Shown here one piece after another: positions 1-6,063 of a stretch of DNA of 11,674 nucleotides. A program made the translations under genes and the position numbers. This stretch comes from Bacteroidales bacterium (GTDB taxonomy: Bacteria > Bacteroidota > Bacteroidia > Bacteroidales > P3). Each line of letters begins with the position of its first letter. Position 1 is the stretch's first letter. A model generated the notes under the pieces. That model searched no databases. It had not been told where the DNA came from and worked only from the letters and a program-made list of their open reading frames with translations. The stretch is taken from assembly GCA_900771365.1 (NCBI GenBank), contig CAAGNU010000049.1, positions 1-11,674 of the forward strand, given 5' to 3'.

Positions 1-210
1 GCTCCGGCTCCCGCCTCTGTCCTCAACATCGAGTTTGGTGACCCCGTGGGCATCTACGACGTTGAGCCCGCCACCCAGCAGTACGACGGCCGCTACGGCA
101 ACGATGTCTTCGACATGATGGGCCGCATCGTCCGCAAGAATGCCGACAACCTCAACGGTCTCCCTCGCGGCATCTACATCTGGAAAGGCAAGAAAGTCTT
201 TGCCAACTAA
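1..210 (+). CDS. C-terminal fragment of a secreted protein with a T9SS-like sorting tail (partial, 5' end outside window)
   Basis: An open frame runs from the first base to a TAA at 208-210 and encodes the last 69 residues of a larger protein. The tail has two segments typical of Bacteroidetes type A C-terminal domains: VFDMMGRIV near residues 36-44 and LPRGIYIWKGKKV near 54-66, matching the usual 'YDLQGRRV ... GIYIVNGKKV' pattern. In species with a type IX secretion system, such domains direct export across the outer membrane and are cleaved. Many Prevotella and Bacteroides proteins carry degenerate versions whose role is less clear. The passenger part lies upstream, so the enzyme or adhesin activity cannot be named. 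The short peptide gene at 251 follows after 40 nt and probably shares the transcript. I am confident it is coding and fairly confident of the tail type. Confidence 0.8.
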   Translation, partial: APAPASVLNIEFGDPVGIYDVEPATQQYDGRYGNDVFDMMGRIVRKNADNLNGLPRGIYIWKGKKVFAN

Positions 211-250
211 TCAGTTTACCTGAATGTTTAACTCAAAAAATATACAAATC

Positions 251-391
251 ATGAAAAACAAGAAACAGTATTCCAACCCCACCGTCGAGTGCGTTGAGTG
301 CAAGGTCGAACAAGGCTTCTCCGTAAGCGGAGACCTCACCCAGGACTTCCCTGGCGTCGTTATCAATGGTGACAACAGCGACTGGGACTAA
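251..391 (+). CDS. Short conserved-leader peptide, 46 aa, function unknown
   Basis: The ATG at 251 opens a 46-residue frame ending in TAA at 389-391, immediately before a strong terminator. The N-terminal half (MKNKKQYSNPTVECVECKVE, then QGFSVSG) is basic and then mixed; the C-terminal half is acidic and ends DNSDWD. There is no signal peptide or membrane segment. Short Bacteroidales proteins starting 'K-K-x-Y-x-x-P-x-V' are common beside surface-protein genes, but I know of no established function. The call is supported by the second copy at 9497-9769, which aligns over about 20 N-terminal residues, and by the position between an upstream coding end and the terminator. Two cysteines (C14, C17) form a CxxC that the second copy lacks. 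It is probably co-transcribed with the gene ending at 210. Confidence 0.7.
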   Translation: MKNKKQYSNPTVECVECKVEQGFSVSGDLTQDFPGVVINGDNSDWD

Positions 392-412
392 TCCCCCCTC
401 GACACATTAACT

Positions 413-456
413 GCAACTGCCGCTATGCTCCTTGCATAGCGGCAGTTGCTTTTTTT
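413..456 (+). terminator. Strong rho-independent terminator
   Basis: The arms 413-428 and 434-449 are perfectly complementary over 16 bp with a 5-nt loop (TCCTT). A run of seven T follows at 450-456. It lies 21 nt after the stop of the short peptide gene and ends the transcript that contains the T9SS-tail gene and the peptide. Confidence 0.93.
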
Positions 457-511
457 AATTGAGAATTGCCAGGTGGGACCTGGAGCCATTTATGGGCGGA
501 GGCCGACGGCT

Positions 512-528
512 GGGAGGGGATGGGAGGG
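512..528 (+). other. Candidate G-quadruplex motif
   Basis: The segment reads GGG-A-GGGG-AT-GGG-A-GGG, four G-tracts separated by loops of 1 or 2 nt, the classic quadruplex pattern. A second G-rich block at 590-608 has three longer tracts (GGGGG, GGGGG, GGGGGG). Folding in the cell is inference only. Confidence 0.5.
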
Positions 529-560
529 AATAGGAGAGGGGGCGGAGGGTGGAGATATAC

Positions 561-587
561 TTCATTCGATTCATTCGATTCGTTCGA
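561..587 (+). repeat. Tandem repeat, three 9-bp units
   Basis: The units are TTCATTCGA, TTCATTCGA and TTCGTTCGA, exact apart from one base in the third. Each unit also contains TTCGA-type half-palindromes. The repeat sits inside the G-rich intergenic block; copy number may vary between strains. Confidence 0.85.
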
Positions 588-609
588 CTGGGGGCAGGGG
601 GTGGGGGGA

Positions 610-624
610 CTGACAAAATGTCAG
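610..624 (+). promoter_or_regulatory. Palindromic site CTGACA-AAA-TGTCAG (copy 1)
   Basis: This is a perfect 6-bp inverted repeat around AAA. A near copy lies at 759-773 with one changed base. A symmetric 15-bp site present twice within 165 bp could be a repressor operator or part of a dispersed extragenic element. I cannot name the binding protein. Confidence 0.45.
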
Positions 625-655
625 TTTCTTTTGCCTGTCGCTGAGGGGGCGGTGA

Positions 656-688
656 AGCTCCGCTTTAGCTCCGCCTTAGCTTCGCTCA
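656..688 (+). repeat. Degenerate tandem repeat, three 11-bp units
   Basis: The units are AGCTCCGCTTT, AGCTCCGCCTT and AGCTTCGCTCA, differing by one to a few bases. A further CTCCGCTC follows at 691-698 and starts a small hairpin (691-704). CTCCGC-type words recur at about 901-910. These look like pieces of an extragenic repeat element. Confidence 0.6.
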
Positions 689-758
689 AACTCCGCTCGC
701 GGAGCGATGAAAAAGCGAGTGAAAAACGGCCTTTCAGTGCGGGTGGGGCGGAGCCATA

Positions 759-773
759 CTGACAAAATGGCAG
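759..773 (+). promoter_or_regulatory. Palindromic site CTGACA-AAA-TGGCAG (copy 2)
   Basis: It is identical to the site at 610-624 except for G instead of T at 770, which breaks one base pair. The two sites bracket the 11-bp repeats and may be the ends or operators of one element. Function is unknown. Confidence 0.4.
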
Positions 774-914
774 AGTGCCCGCAGGGGCTGTTATGGCTGC
801 ATATAGCTGTAATGACTAAGGGGCAATATGAATTTGAGTTTTGGCAACCTCTAAAAGTTCAAGAAAATTAATGATAAGTTTTTTACACGATAACTTGTTC
901 TCCGCTCCGCTATC

Positions 915-933
915 GAAAGTCCACTGGACTTTC
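915..933 (+). repeat. Perfect 9-bp inverted repeat with one-base centre
   Basis: The left arm GAAAGTCCA (915-923) and right arm TGGACTTTC (925-933) are perfect reverse complements around a single C. No T-run follows, so it is not a clear terminator. Similar 'AAAGTCCA/TGGACTTT' palindromes next to CTCCGC words are, as I remember, recurrent in Prevotella intergenic DNA. Confidence 0.6.
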
Positions 934-1038
934 TTTAGATGAATTATTCACGAATTTTTTCATGAATTAATTTATAGCACAATAATAATTTATGTTTATT
1001 AGAATATTGAATTAGCACGAATAATTAGAAGTCCCTTT

Positions 1039-1068
1039 TTGTAATGTCGAATATTTGTAGTATATTTG
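1039..1068 (+). promoter_or_regulatory. Bacteroidetes-type promoter of the pyrK operon
   Basis: The -33 element TTG is at 1039-1041, inside a T-run, and the -7 element TATATTTG (matching TAnnTTTG exactly) is at 1061-1068, with a 19-nt spacer. This is the consensus of the Bacteroidetes primary sigma factor. Transcription should start near 1073-1076 and leave a leader of about 97 nt before the chosen pyrK start. It would drive all four genes to 4212. Confidence 0.7.
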
Positions 1069-1096
1069 CAAATCGAAAATCTGATTCTCGATTTGC
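1068..1096 (+). promoter_or_regulatory. Inverted repeat overlapping the predicted pyrK transcription start
   Basis: The arms GCAAATCGA (1068-1076) and TCGATTTGC (1088-1096) are perfect 9-bp complements. Three more pairs form inside after one mismatch, leaving a 3-nt loop. The left arm begins at the last base of the -7 box and crosses the likely start site, so most of it would be absent from the RNA. That favours a protein operator over a leader hairpin. It is placed to control pyrimidine synthesis genes; the regulator is unknown. Confidence 0.55.
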
Positions 1097-1171
1097 TTAT
1101 TTTATGTCTAAAGTATAGATAATAAGTGCGTTGATTGATGATTGGAGTTTCTGGGTAAGAAGAAAAAATTT

Positions 1172-1948
1172 ATGACAATGAAACATATAACCGATTTCAC
1201 TATTGTGCGGCGTGAGCAGTTGGGCGAGAAGTATTTTGCCCTCACGTTGCAGCATCCCGATAAGTTGCCCGGCATAGAGGCTGGCCAGTTTGTAGAGGTG
1301 GAGGTGCGCAATTGCCGTGAGGTGATGCTGCGCCGCCCTATCTCCATCCACGATGTCAATCCTGAGGCTAACACGCTCACGCTCTTGATACAGGTGGTGG
1401 GCAAAGGCACGCGTCAGCTTGCCACTTTGAAGGAGGGCGACACGCTGAATCTGGTGTATCCTCTGGGGCACGGCTTCTCGGTCGAGGGCACGCGTCCTCT
1501 CCTTGTTGGCGGCGGCGCCGGCATCGCTCCGCTGCTTCATCTGGCTAAGTGCTATAATGAGAAGGGTGTGAGGCCGACAATCTTGCTGGGCGGCCGCACG
1601 AAGGAGCTCATCCCTGTGCGCGAGGCTTTCGAGCCTTACGGCCAGGTGCTCTTCTCTACCGAGGACGGCAGCTTGGGCGAGCGGGGCATGGTGACGCAGC
1701 ACCCTATGTTCACAGCCAGTTACGACCAGATATGCACTTGCGGCCCGACGCCGATGATGAAGGCTGTGGGACGCTATGCCCTGGAGAAAGGCATAACGTG
1801 CGAGGTCTCGTTAGAGAATATGATGGCTTGCGGCGTGGGCGCTTGTCTGTGCTGCGTGACCGATACCGACGAAGGACACAAATGCGTCTGCAAAGAAGGA
1901 CCGGTGTTCAATGCGGAGAAACTGACAAAATTCTTTGAGACCAAGTAG
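1172..1948 (+). CDS. pyrK: Dihydroorotate dehydrogenase electron-transfer subunit PyrK
   Basis: PyrK carries FAD and a [2Fe-2S] cluster and passes electrons between NAD+ and the FMN of PyrD in class 1B dihydroorotate dehydrogenase, the fourth step of UMP synthesis. The 258-aa protein has a ferredoxin-reductase FAD domain with RRPIS at 54-58, a nucleotide-binding domain with GGGAGIAP at 113-120 and CGPTPM at 190-195, and a C-terminal cluster motif. The expected ligands are C220, C225, C228 and C240 (C-x4-C-x2-C-x11-C). C227 and C238 are extra cysteines. I chose the ATG at 1172; the ATG at 1178 is equally possible because homologues begin close to MK-x-I. The frame stays open back to a TTG at 1142, but those residues are lysine-rich and not conserved. 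The stop is TAG. A small membrane gene, rather than pyrD, follows after 3 nt. Confidence 0.95.
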   Translation: MTMKHITDFTIVRREQLGEKYFALTLQHPDKLPGIEAGQFVEVEVRNCREVMLRRPISIHDVNPEANTLTLLIQVVGKGTRQLATLKEGDTLNLVYPLGHGFSVEGTRPLLVGGGAGIAPLLHLAKCYNEKGVRPTILLGGRTKELIPVREAFEPYGQVLFSTEDGSLGERGMVTQHPMFTASYDQICTCGPTPMMKAVGRYALEKGITCEVSLENMMACGVGACLCCVTDTDEGHKCVCKEGPVFNAEKLTKFFETK

Positions 1949-1951
1949 GTC

Positions 1952-2461
1952 ATGAGCAACAAAAAGAAATGGAAATGGGGTCTTGTCACACTTGTATTTC
2001 TGCTTTTCTGGGCATTATGGGTGTGTATGATGATTGCCAACGAACACAATTCGTGGAAGGATTGGGCGGAATTAGTATTCTTTACCCTCGGACTGATCGT
2101 ATCATTCTGGGCTTTTGCGAAAACGGTTGTTAGAGACACCTCATGGGAGATAACCGACGAGCACCTGGTCATCAAATTAGCGTTTGGCAAGAAAACCCTG
2201 ATTCCATGGAGCAAGATAGAAGGATTCGGAACCTGGAACACCCAGTATCAGGAACAGATATCGGTCATTACTATTGATATAGAGAAAGATATATCGGAGA
2301 TGCCGACAGCGTTCAAACGAGGGATGGCGCGACTGAACTACAGATTCGCTGGGGCCATATACTTCATCTTGGAAGACACGAGCGGCACGAGCCAGGAAGA
2401 ACAGCTTAAGAAACTCAACAGAGAGCTCAAAAAGCATAAACAGACAACACAGAAAAAATAA
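1952..2461 (+). CDS. Small membrane protein with two N-terminal TM helices and a PH-like C-terminal region
   Basis: The 169-aa protein has a basic start (MSNKKKWKWG), two hydrophobic helices at about residues 9-29 and 40-60 with a short polar loop, a soluble domain at about 61-148, and a lysine-rich tail. The soluble part (SWEITDEHLVIKLAFGKK, then LIPWSKIEGF) resembles bacterial PH-like domains that follow two TM helices, such as the STM3941-type family. This is a resemblance, not a firm assignment. It sits 3 nt after pyrK and 7 nt before pyrD, so it must be co-transcribed, yet it is not a known part of the enzyme. Its codon use differs from its neighbours, with several TTA, TCA, ATA and GGA codons, and it is AT-richer. 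That suggests later insertion into the operon. Its function is unknown. Confidence 0.8.
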   Translation: MSNKKKWKWGLVTLVFLLFWALWVCMMIANEHNSWKDWAELVFFTLGLIVSFWAFAKTVVRDTSWEITDEHLVIKLAFGKKTLIPWSKIEGFGTWNTQYQEQISVITIDIEKDISEMPTAFKRGMARLNYRFAGAIYFILEDTSGTSQEEQLKKLNRELKKHKQTTQKK

Positions 2462-2468
2462 AATTAGT

Positions 2469-3374
2469 ATGGTTAACTTATCCACTAAAATTCACAATAT
2501 CACGCTGAAGAATCCCGTGATGACGGCTTCGGGCACCTTTGGCTACGGCGAGGAATTCGCCGATTTTATCGACCTCAGCCGCTTGGGCGGCATCATTGTC
2601 AAAGGCACCACGGGCGAACGTCGCCAGGGCAACCCCTATCCCCGCATGGCTGAGACCCCTTCGGGAATGCTCAACGCTGTGGGCTTGCAGAATGTGGGTG
2701 TGGGGACCTTCTGCAAGGAGGTCTATCCCCGCATCAAAGATATTGACACCAACATACTTGTCAACGTGAGCGGCTCCTCGATTGAGGAATATTGCAGCGT
2801 GGCCGAGCAGGTCAACGAGCTGGACAACATCCCTGGCATCGAGCTGAACATCAGCTGTCCCAATGTGAAGAAGGGCGGCATGGGCTTCGGCACCAATCCC
2901 GAGATGGCCGCCCAGGTGGTGAGCGAGGTGAGGAAGGTCTATCGCAAGACCCTCATCGTGAAGCTCACGCCTAACGTGACCAGCGTGGTGGATATTGCCA
3001 AGGCCGTGGAACAGGCTGGCGCAGACAGCGTTTCGCTCATCAACACCATGCTGGGCATGGCTATCGATGTGGAGCGCCAGCGTCCCTATATCAGCACCAT
3101 CACGGCAGGATTGAGCGGTCCTTGCGTGAAGCCTGTGGCTGTGCGCATGGTGTGGCAGGTGGCACACGCTGTGCAGATTCCCGTGGTGGGTCTGGGCGGC
3201 ATCTCATGTGCTGCTGATGCTTTAGAGTTTTTGATGGCAGGCGCCAAGGCTATCGAGGTGGGTACGGCCAACTTCATAGACCCCACGGTGACGGTAAAAA
3301 TCATCGAAGGACTTGAAGACTATTGCAAGCGCCACCACGTAGAAGATATTAACGACATCATCGGAATAATCTGA
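2469..3374 (+). CDS. pyrD: Dihydroorotate dehydrogenase class 1B, catalytic subunit PyrD
   Basis: This cytosolic FMN enzyme oxidises dihydroorotate to orotate and passes electrons to PyrK. The 301-aa length is normal for class 1B. It is a TIM barrel with PVMTASGTFGYG at 16-27, a flavin-contacting lysine in IVKGTT (K45), and NAVGLQN at 69-75 for substrate binding. NISCPNVKKGG at 127-137 carries the catalytic-base cysteine C130 that marks class 1B (class 2 enzymes use serine). KLTPN is at 165-169, and the FMN phosphate loops are GLGGI (241-245) and GTANF (265-269). The partner PyrK is encoded just upstream, which fits the NAD-dependent heterotetramer. The ATG at 2469 lies 7 nt after the preceding stop, and the next gene starts 4 nt after its TGA. 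Confidence 0.96.
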   Translation: MVNLSTKIHNITLKNPVMTASGTFGYGEEFADFIDLSRLGGIIVKGTTGERRQGNPYPRMAETPSGMLNAVGLQNVGVGTFCKEVYPRIKDIDTNILVNVSGSSIEEYCSVAEQVNELDNIPGIELNISCPNVKKGGMGFGTNPEMAAQVVSEVRKVYRKTLIVKLTPNVTSVVDIAKAVEQAGADSVSLINTMLGMAIDVERQRPYISTITAGLSGPCVKPVAVRMVWQVAHAVQIPVVGLGGISCAADALEFLMAGAKAIEVGTANFIDPTVTVKIIEGLEDYCKRHHVEDINDIIGII

Positions 3375-3378
3375 TAAC

Positions 3379-4212
3379 ATGATAGTTGTTGCCGATAGCG
3401 GAAGCACGAAAACCCGTTGGGTTGGGATGGTTCAGGGTGAGAAGCGCGAGGTTGTCACACAAGGCTTGAACCCTCGTCTCACAGACGATGAGACCTTGAA
3501 AGATACCTTCGCCTTAGCTCGGCTACAGATGCCAGAAGAGGTGGAAGCACTCTACTTCTATGGTGCAGGATGTGGCACGGTTGTTGTGCAACAACGTATG
3601 CGAGAGCTGCTTGCGGCAAGTTTCGACAAAGCCGTGATAGAGGTGAATGGCGACTTGCTGGGTGCTTGTCGGGCTTCGAGCGGCAGCATGGCGGGCTTGG
3701 TCGGCATAGTGGGTACGGGCAGCAATCTCTGCTACTATGACGGTAGAAAGGTTGCCCGCCAAAGAGTCTCCACAGGCTTCATCCTGGGTGACGAAGGCTC
3801 GGGCAATCATGTGGGCCGCAGGCTGCTGAAGGACTATCTCGAAGAAAGAATGCCGAAGCGTGTAAGCGACTTATTCCATGAGGAATGCGGCTATACGGCA
3901 GACCAGTTCATAGACCGTCTCTACAGGCAGCCCTATCCCAATCGCTTCTTGGCCTCGTTGGTGCCTTTTGCAGCACGGCACAGAGAAGATGAATATGTTG
4001 CCCAGATATTGAGCAGCTGCTTTGACGCTTTCTTTAATGAGACTGACTATTTCGAGGACTATCTGCAGCTTCCCCTGCATCTCGTGGGCGGCATGACAGC
4101 CACCTTTGAGATGGAGCTCCGCTTGTCGGCCGCGCATCACGGCATCCTCTTGGGGCAGTTTGTGCCAGACCCGTCAGAGCCTTTGCTGCACTACCATTTG
4201 GCACGGCTGTAG
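3379..4212 (+). CDS. BadF/BadG/BcrA/BcrD-type ATPase, N-acetylglucosamine-kinase-like
   Basis: This 277-aa protein has the ASKHA kinase fold (PF01869-type). Phosphate loop 1 is DSGSTKT at residues 6-12, the second is GTGSN at 112-116, LGDEGSGNHVGRRLL lies at 136-150, and the C-terminal adenosine motif is LVGGMTATF at 235-243. D92 in NGDLLGA is the likely catalytic base. Family members include N-acetylglucosamine kinases, and the Bacteroidetes versions are usually annotated that way. The true substrate (a sugar or amino sugar) cannot be read from the sequence. It starts 4 nt after pyrD and ends the pyrK operon, with no clear terminator behind it. An obvious link to pyrimidine synthesis is lacking; amino-sugar salvage feeding UDP-GlcNAc would be a speculative connection. 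The stop is TAG. Confidence 0.87.
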   Translation: MIVVADSGSTKTRWVGMVQGEKREVVTQGLNPRLTDDETLKDTFALARLQMPEEVEALYFYGAGCGTVVVQQRMRELLAASFDKAVIEVNGDLLGACRASSGSMAGLVGIVGTGSNLCYYDGRKVARQRVSTGFILGDEGSGNHVGRRLLKDYLEERMPKRVSDLFHEECGYTADQFIDRLYRQPYPNRFLASLVPFAARHREDEYVAQILSSCFDAFFNETDYFEDYLQLPLHLVGGMTATFEMELRLSAAHHGILLGQFVPDPSEPLLHYHLARL

Positions 4213-4233
4213 CGGCTTGAGAAAAAGTTTTTT

Positions 4234-4264
4234 TTGAGATAGAAAAATAATTTTCGCATTTTTG
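4234..4264 (+). promoter_or_regulatory. Probable promoter of the DUF5606 gene
   Basis: The -33 TTG is at 4234-4236 after a T-run, and the -7 element CATTTTTG is at 4257-4264, seven of eight positions of TAnnTTTG, with a 20-nt spacer. Transcription would start near 4271, giving a short AT-rich leader of about 45 nt. Confidence 0.5.
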
Positions 4265-4315
4265 CGTTAATTGAGATTATTTTTGATTATTAATTTACGA
4301 AACATAAACTAAACA

Positions 4316-4867
4316 ATGGATCTTTCAAACATCTTAGCAATCTCCGGCAAGCCGGATTTGAATGAATTAGTTTCACGCACCAAGACAGGTGCTATCGTTA
4401 AGAACTTAGTTAACGGTCAGAAATTCCCCGTTTTCGCAACCAACAGCATCAGCCAGCTGAGCGAAATCAGAATGTTCACCACCAATGATGAGAAGCCTCT
4501 TGAAGAAATCTTCCAGAATATCTATAACCTCCTTGAGGCCAAGCCCACCGATTTCGACCCCAAGAAAGCCGAGAGCAATGTCCTCTTCGACCTTTTGGGC
4601 AAGGTGCTGCCTGACTATGACACAGAGCGCGTCCACGCTTCTGATGCCAAGAAGCTTTTTGCTTGGTACAACATCCTTCTCAATGCCGGCAAGCTGACTC
4701 CCAGCGAGGAAGGCGAGAAAGAGGCTCCCGCCGAGAAGGCCGAGGCTCCTGTGAAGGCTGCCGCCCCTAAGAAGGCTGCTGCCCCCAAGCCGACTGCTGC
4801 TCCCAAGGCCACCACACAGGCCAAAGCCGCTCCCAAGCGCACCAGCACAGCCAAAAAGGCCATCTGA
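4316..4867 (+). CDS. DUF5606 family protein with Lys/Ala/Pro-rich tail
   Basis: The 183-aa protein has a compact N-terminal region (residues about 1-130) starting MDLSNILAISGKPDLNELVS. This matches Bacteroidetes DUF5606 proteins as I remember them ('ISG[KR]PGLxxLVS ... IVExL'). The tail from about residue 130 is disordered and rich in K, A and P, with repeats of the type APKKAAAPK and ending TAKKAI, like histone H1 or other nucleic-acid-binding tails. This suggests contact with DNA, RNA or ribosomes, but that is inference. There is no signal peptide, so it is cytosolic. The gene has its own AT-rich upstream region and promoter, and codon use suggests good expression. A lipoprotein gene follows 66 nt downstream. 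No biochemical function for DUF5606 is known to me. Confidence 0.82.
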   Translation: MDLSNILAISGKPDLNELVSRTKTGAIVKNLVNGQKFPVFATNSISQLSEIRMFTTNDEKPLEEIFQNIYNLLEAKPTDFDPKKAESNVLFDLLGKVLPDYDTERVHASDAKKLFAWYNILLNAGKLTPSEEGEKEAPAEKAEAPVKAAAPKKAAAPKPTAAPKATTQAKAAPKRTSTAKKAI

Positions 4868-4933
4868 GAATTAGACAATTAAATATATGCTGTTGTAGCA
4901 GCAATCATTATTAACCCTTATATTTATCGTGTT

Positions 4934-5998
4934 ATGAAAAAATTTGTTGTAGCAGTTTGCGCATTGGCTCTGATGGCTGGCGCTGTGTCATGTAAGAAGG
5001 ACCCTGATGATATTGACCCCATCGTTGAGGAAGATCCCGTGCCCGAATATGCCGAGGGTGTCTATCATCCTGTCATGCATCTGAGCACTGTGGCCGAAGA
5101 TGGTGCCATCACTGAAGAATATACCTGGAATGGCAACGATCTTGCCAGCATCAGTTACATCGACGGCTCCACCGTCAACTACACTTACGAGAACGGCATG
5201 ATTTCCAAGATCAATACCAATCTCGAAGGCATGGATATGGAAGTCCGCTATTTCTATGTTGGCAACCAGCTGACCAAATGCGAGGTCTATGCAGCCGCAC
5301 AGAAAGCCATCGATATGGAGATGCACCACAATGAGCTGAACAAGATCAGCGGCGCTACTTTGACCGTTGACCAGAACTTCCTCCTCTCCCTTATGGGCGA
5401 TCTCACGGGCAAGAGTGCTTTCCTCAACAACGTCTGTGGCGAGGCTGTCACTAAGGCTATGGTCAAGATGGCCCAGGTGGCTGCTAAAGATGTGAGAAAG
5501 CTCACCATCGACAGCCAGGTCATCGAGCTCAGCTGCGACTGGGTTGGCGAGAATGTTGTAAACCAGTATGTCACGGCAGCCATCAACGTCAAAATCTCCT
5601 CTGCCGACCTCTCTTTGCTCGGTGATGCCATTCCCGAAGAGCTTCAGGCCATGCTCCCCTTGATTGACATGATGGGCGGTCTGCCTCTCACGCTCGCGCT
5701 CAACGATACTGTCACGGCCACCTACGACGAATACTACAACCCCTATTTCTGCAACTGGGGCGGCCTGATGTCCATGGATTTCACCAATCCTAACCTCTCC
5801 GGTATGCTGTCGCTCAACAACGTCCTCACCACCACCAACAATGGTTCCATGGCCATCTCGATGGACTTCATGGGTCAAGTTATGGACCTCATGAACCAGC
5901 CTATCGCCAACGAGTACAGCTATCTCTATAACGACAAGAAGTATCCTACCCAGAAGGAAGCTGCCGAAGCCACCATCACCTATTCCTACAAAGACTGA
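4934..5998 (+). CDS. Lipoprotein with YD-repeat-like beta region, function unknown
   Basis: The 354-aa precursor has a signal peptide (MKKFVVAVCALALMAG) and a lipobox AVSC with the lipidated cysteine at residue 20. It is followed by KKDPDD, an acidic stretch of the sort linked to surface export of Bacteroidetes lipoproteins. Residues about 59-119 contain repeated beta-hairpin motifs (EEYTWNGNDLASISY, then VNYTYENGMISKI, then VRYFYVGNQLTKCEVY) that resemble YD/RHS-type repeats found in many Bacteroidetes lipoproteins. The rest is methionine- and leucine-rich with no motif I recognise, and it ends in a short tyrosine-rich stretch. It probably sits in the outer membrane. It may be transcribed with the DUF5606 gene, and a hairpin follows its stop. 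The mature function is unknown. Confidence 0.83.
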   Translation: MKKFVVAVCALALMAGAVSCKKDPDDIDPIVEEDPVPEYAEGVYHPVMHLSTVAEDGAITEEYTWNGNDLASISYIDGSTVNYTYENGMISKINTNLEGMDMEVRYFYVGNQLTKCEVYAAAQKAIDMEMHHNELNKISGATLTVDQNFLLSLMGDLTGKSAFLNNVCGEAVTKAMVKMAQVAAKDVRKLTIDSQVIELSCDWVGENVVNQYVTAAINVKISSADLSLLGDAIPEELQAMLPLIDMMGGLPLTLALNDTVTATYDEYYNPYFCNWGGLMSMDFTNPNLSGMLSLNNVLTTTNNGSMAISMDFMGQVMDLMNQPIANEYSYLYNDKKYPTQKEAAEATITYSYKD

Positions 5999-6012
5999 AT
6001 CTTGTAACGCAT

Positions 6013-6063
6013 AAATGGGAAAGATTGGGAGGGGGAAAAGGCCTTCCAATCTTTGCCCATTTT
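6013..6063 (+). terminator. Probable terminator or attenuator hairpin between the lipoprotein gene and metG
   Basis: The arms AAATGGG-AAAGATTGG (6013-6028) and CCAATCTTT-G-CCCATTT (6046-6062) pair over 16 bp with one bulged G (6055) and a 17-nt loop. Only a short T-run (6060-6063) follows, so termination may be partial. It fills most of the 81-nt gap and ends 16 nt before the metG start. Confidence 0.65.

Larger units (their letters stand above)
457..1038. other. Gene-free intergenic region: G-rich repeat-laden part, then AT-rich part
   Basis: I see no credible gene on either strand here. From about 461 to 790 the plus strand is G-rich and repetitive. It holds an inverted repeat CCAGGT-GGG-ACCTGG (469-483), G-tracts (512-528 and 590-608), a 9-bp tandem repeat (561-587), an 11-bp degenerate tandem repeat (656-688), a small hairpin CTCCG-CTCG-CGGAG (691-704) and two copies of a CTGACA-AAA-TG[TG]CAG site. 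From about 800 the composition becomes AT-rich. A hairpin lies at 915-933 and three degenerate GAATT-type units at 941-975. A 98-codon open frame at 466-762 is low-complexity and unlike any protein I know, so I do not count it as coding. The mosaic resembles the repeated extragenic elements common in Prevotella genomes; that link is from memory. Confidence 0.6.

Noticed and set aside
466..762. 98-codon plus-strand frame in the G-rich intergenic block
   Set aside because: The translation is low-complexity and repeat-driven (FDSFDSFD comes from the 9-bp repeat), there is no ATG at the frame's start, and it directly follows a terminator.
941..975. Three GAATT-starting units that might be a CRISPR-like or tandem array
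   Set aside because: The units are 11-12 bp, degenerate and have no spacers; they are AT-rich simple repeats at most.
1142..1171. Upstream TTG start extending pyrK by 10 residues
   Set aside because: The added residues are lysine-rich and unlike PyrK N-termini; the ATGs at 1172 and 1178 fit the family start.
1097..1702. 201-codon minus-strand frame opposite pyrK
   Set aside because: It is a shadow of pyrK, whose cofactor motifs and cysteines fix the true strand.
2478..3167. 229-codon minus-strand frame opposite pyrD
   Set aside because: It is an antisense shadow; the plus strand encodes all PyrD motifs including the catalytic cysteine.
4888..4903. Hairpin TGCTG/CAGCA after the DUF5606 gene
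   Set aside because: It has only five base pairs and no T-run, so it is not a supportable terminator.
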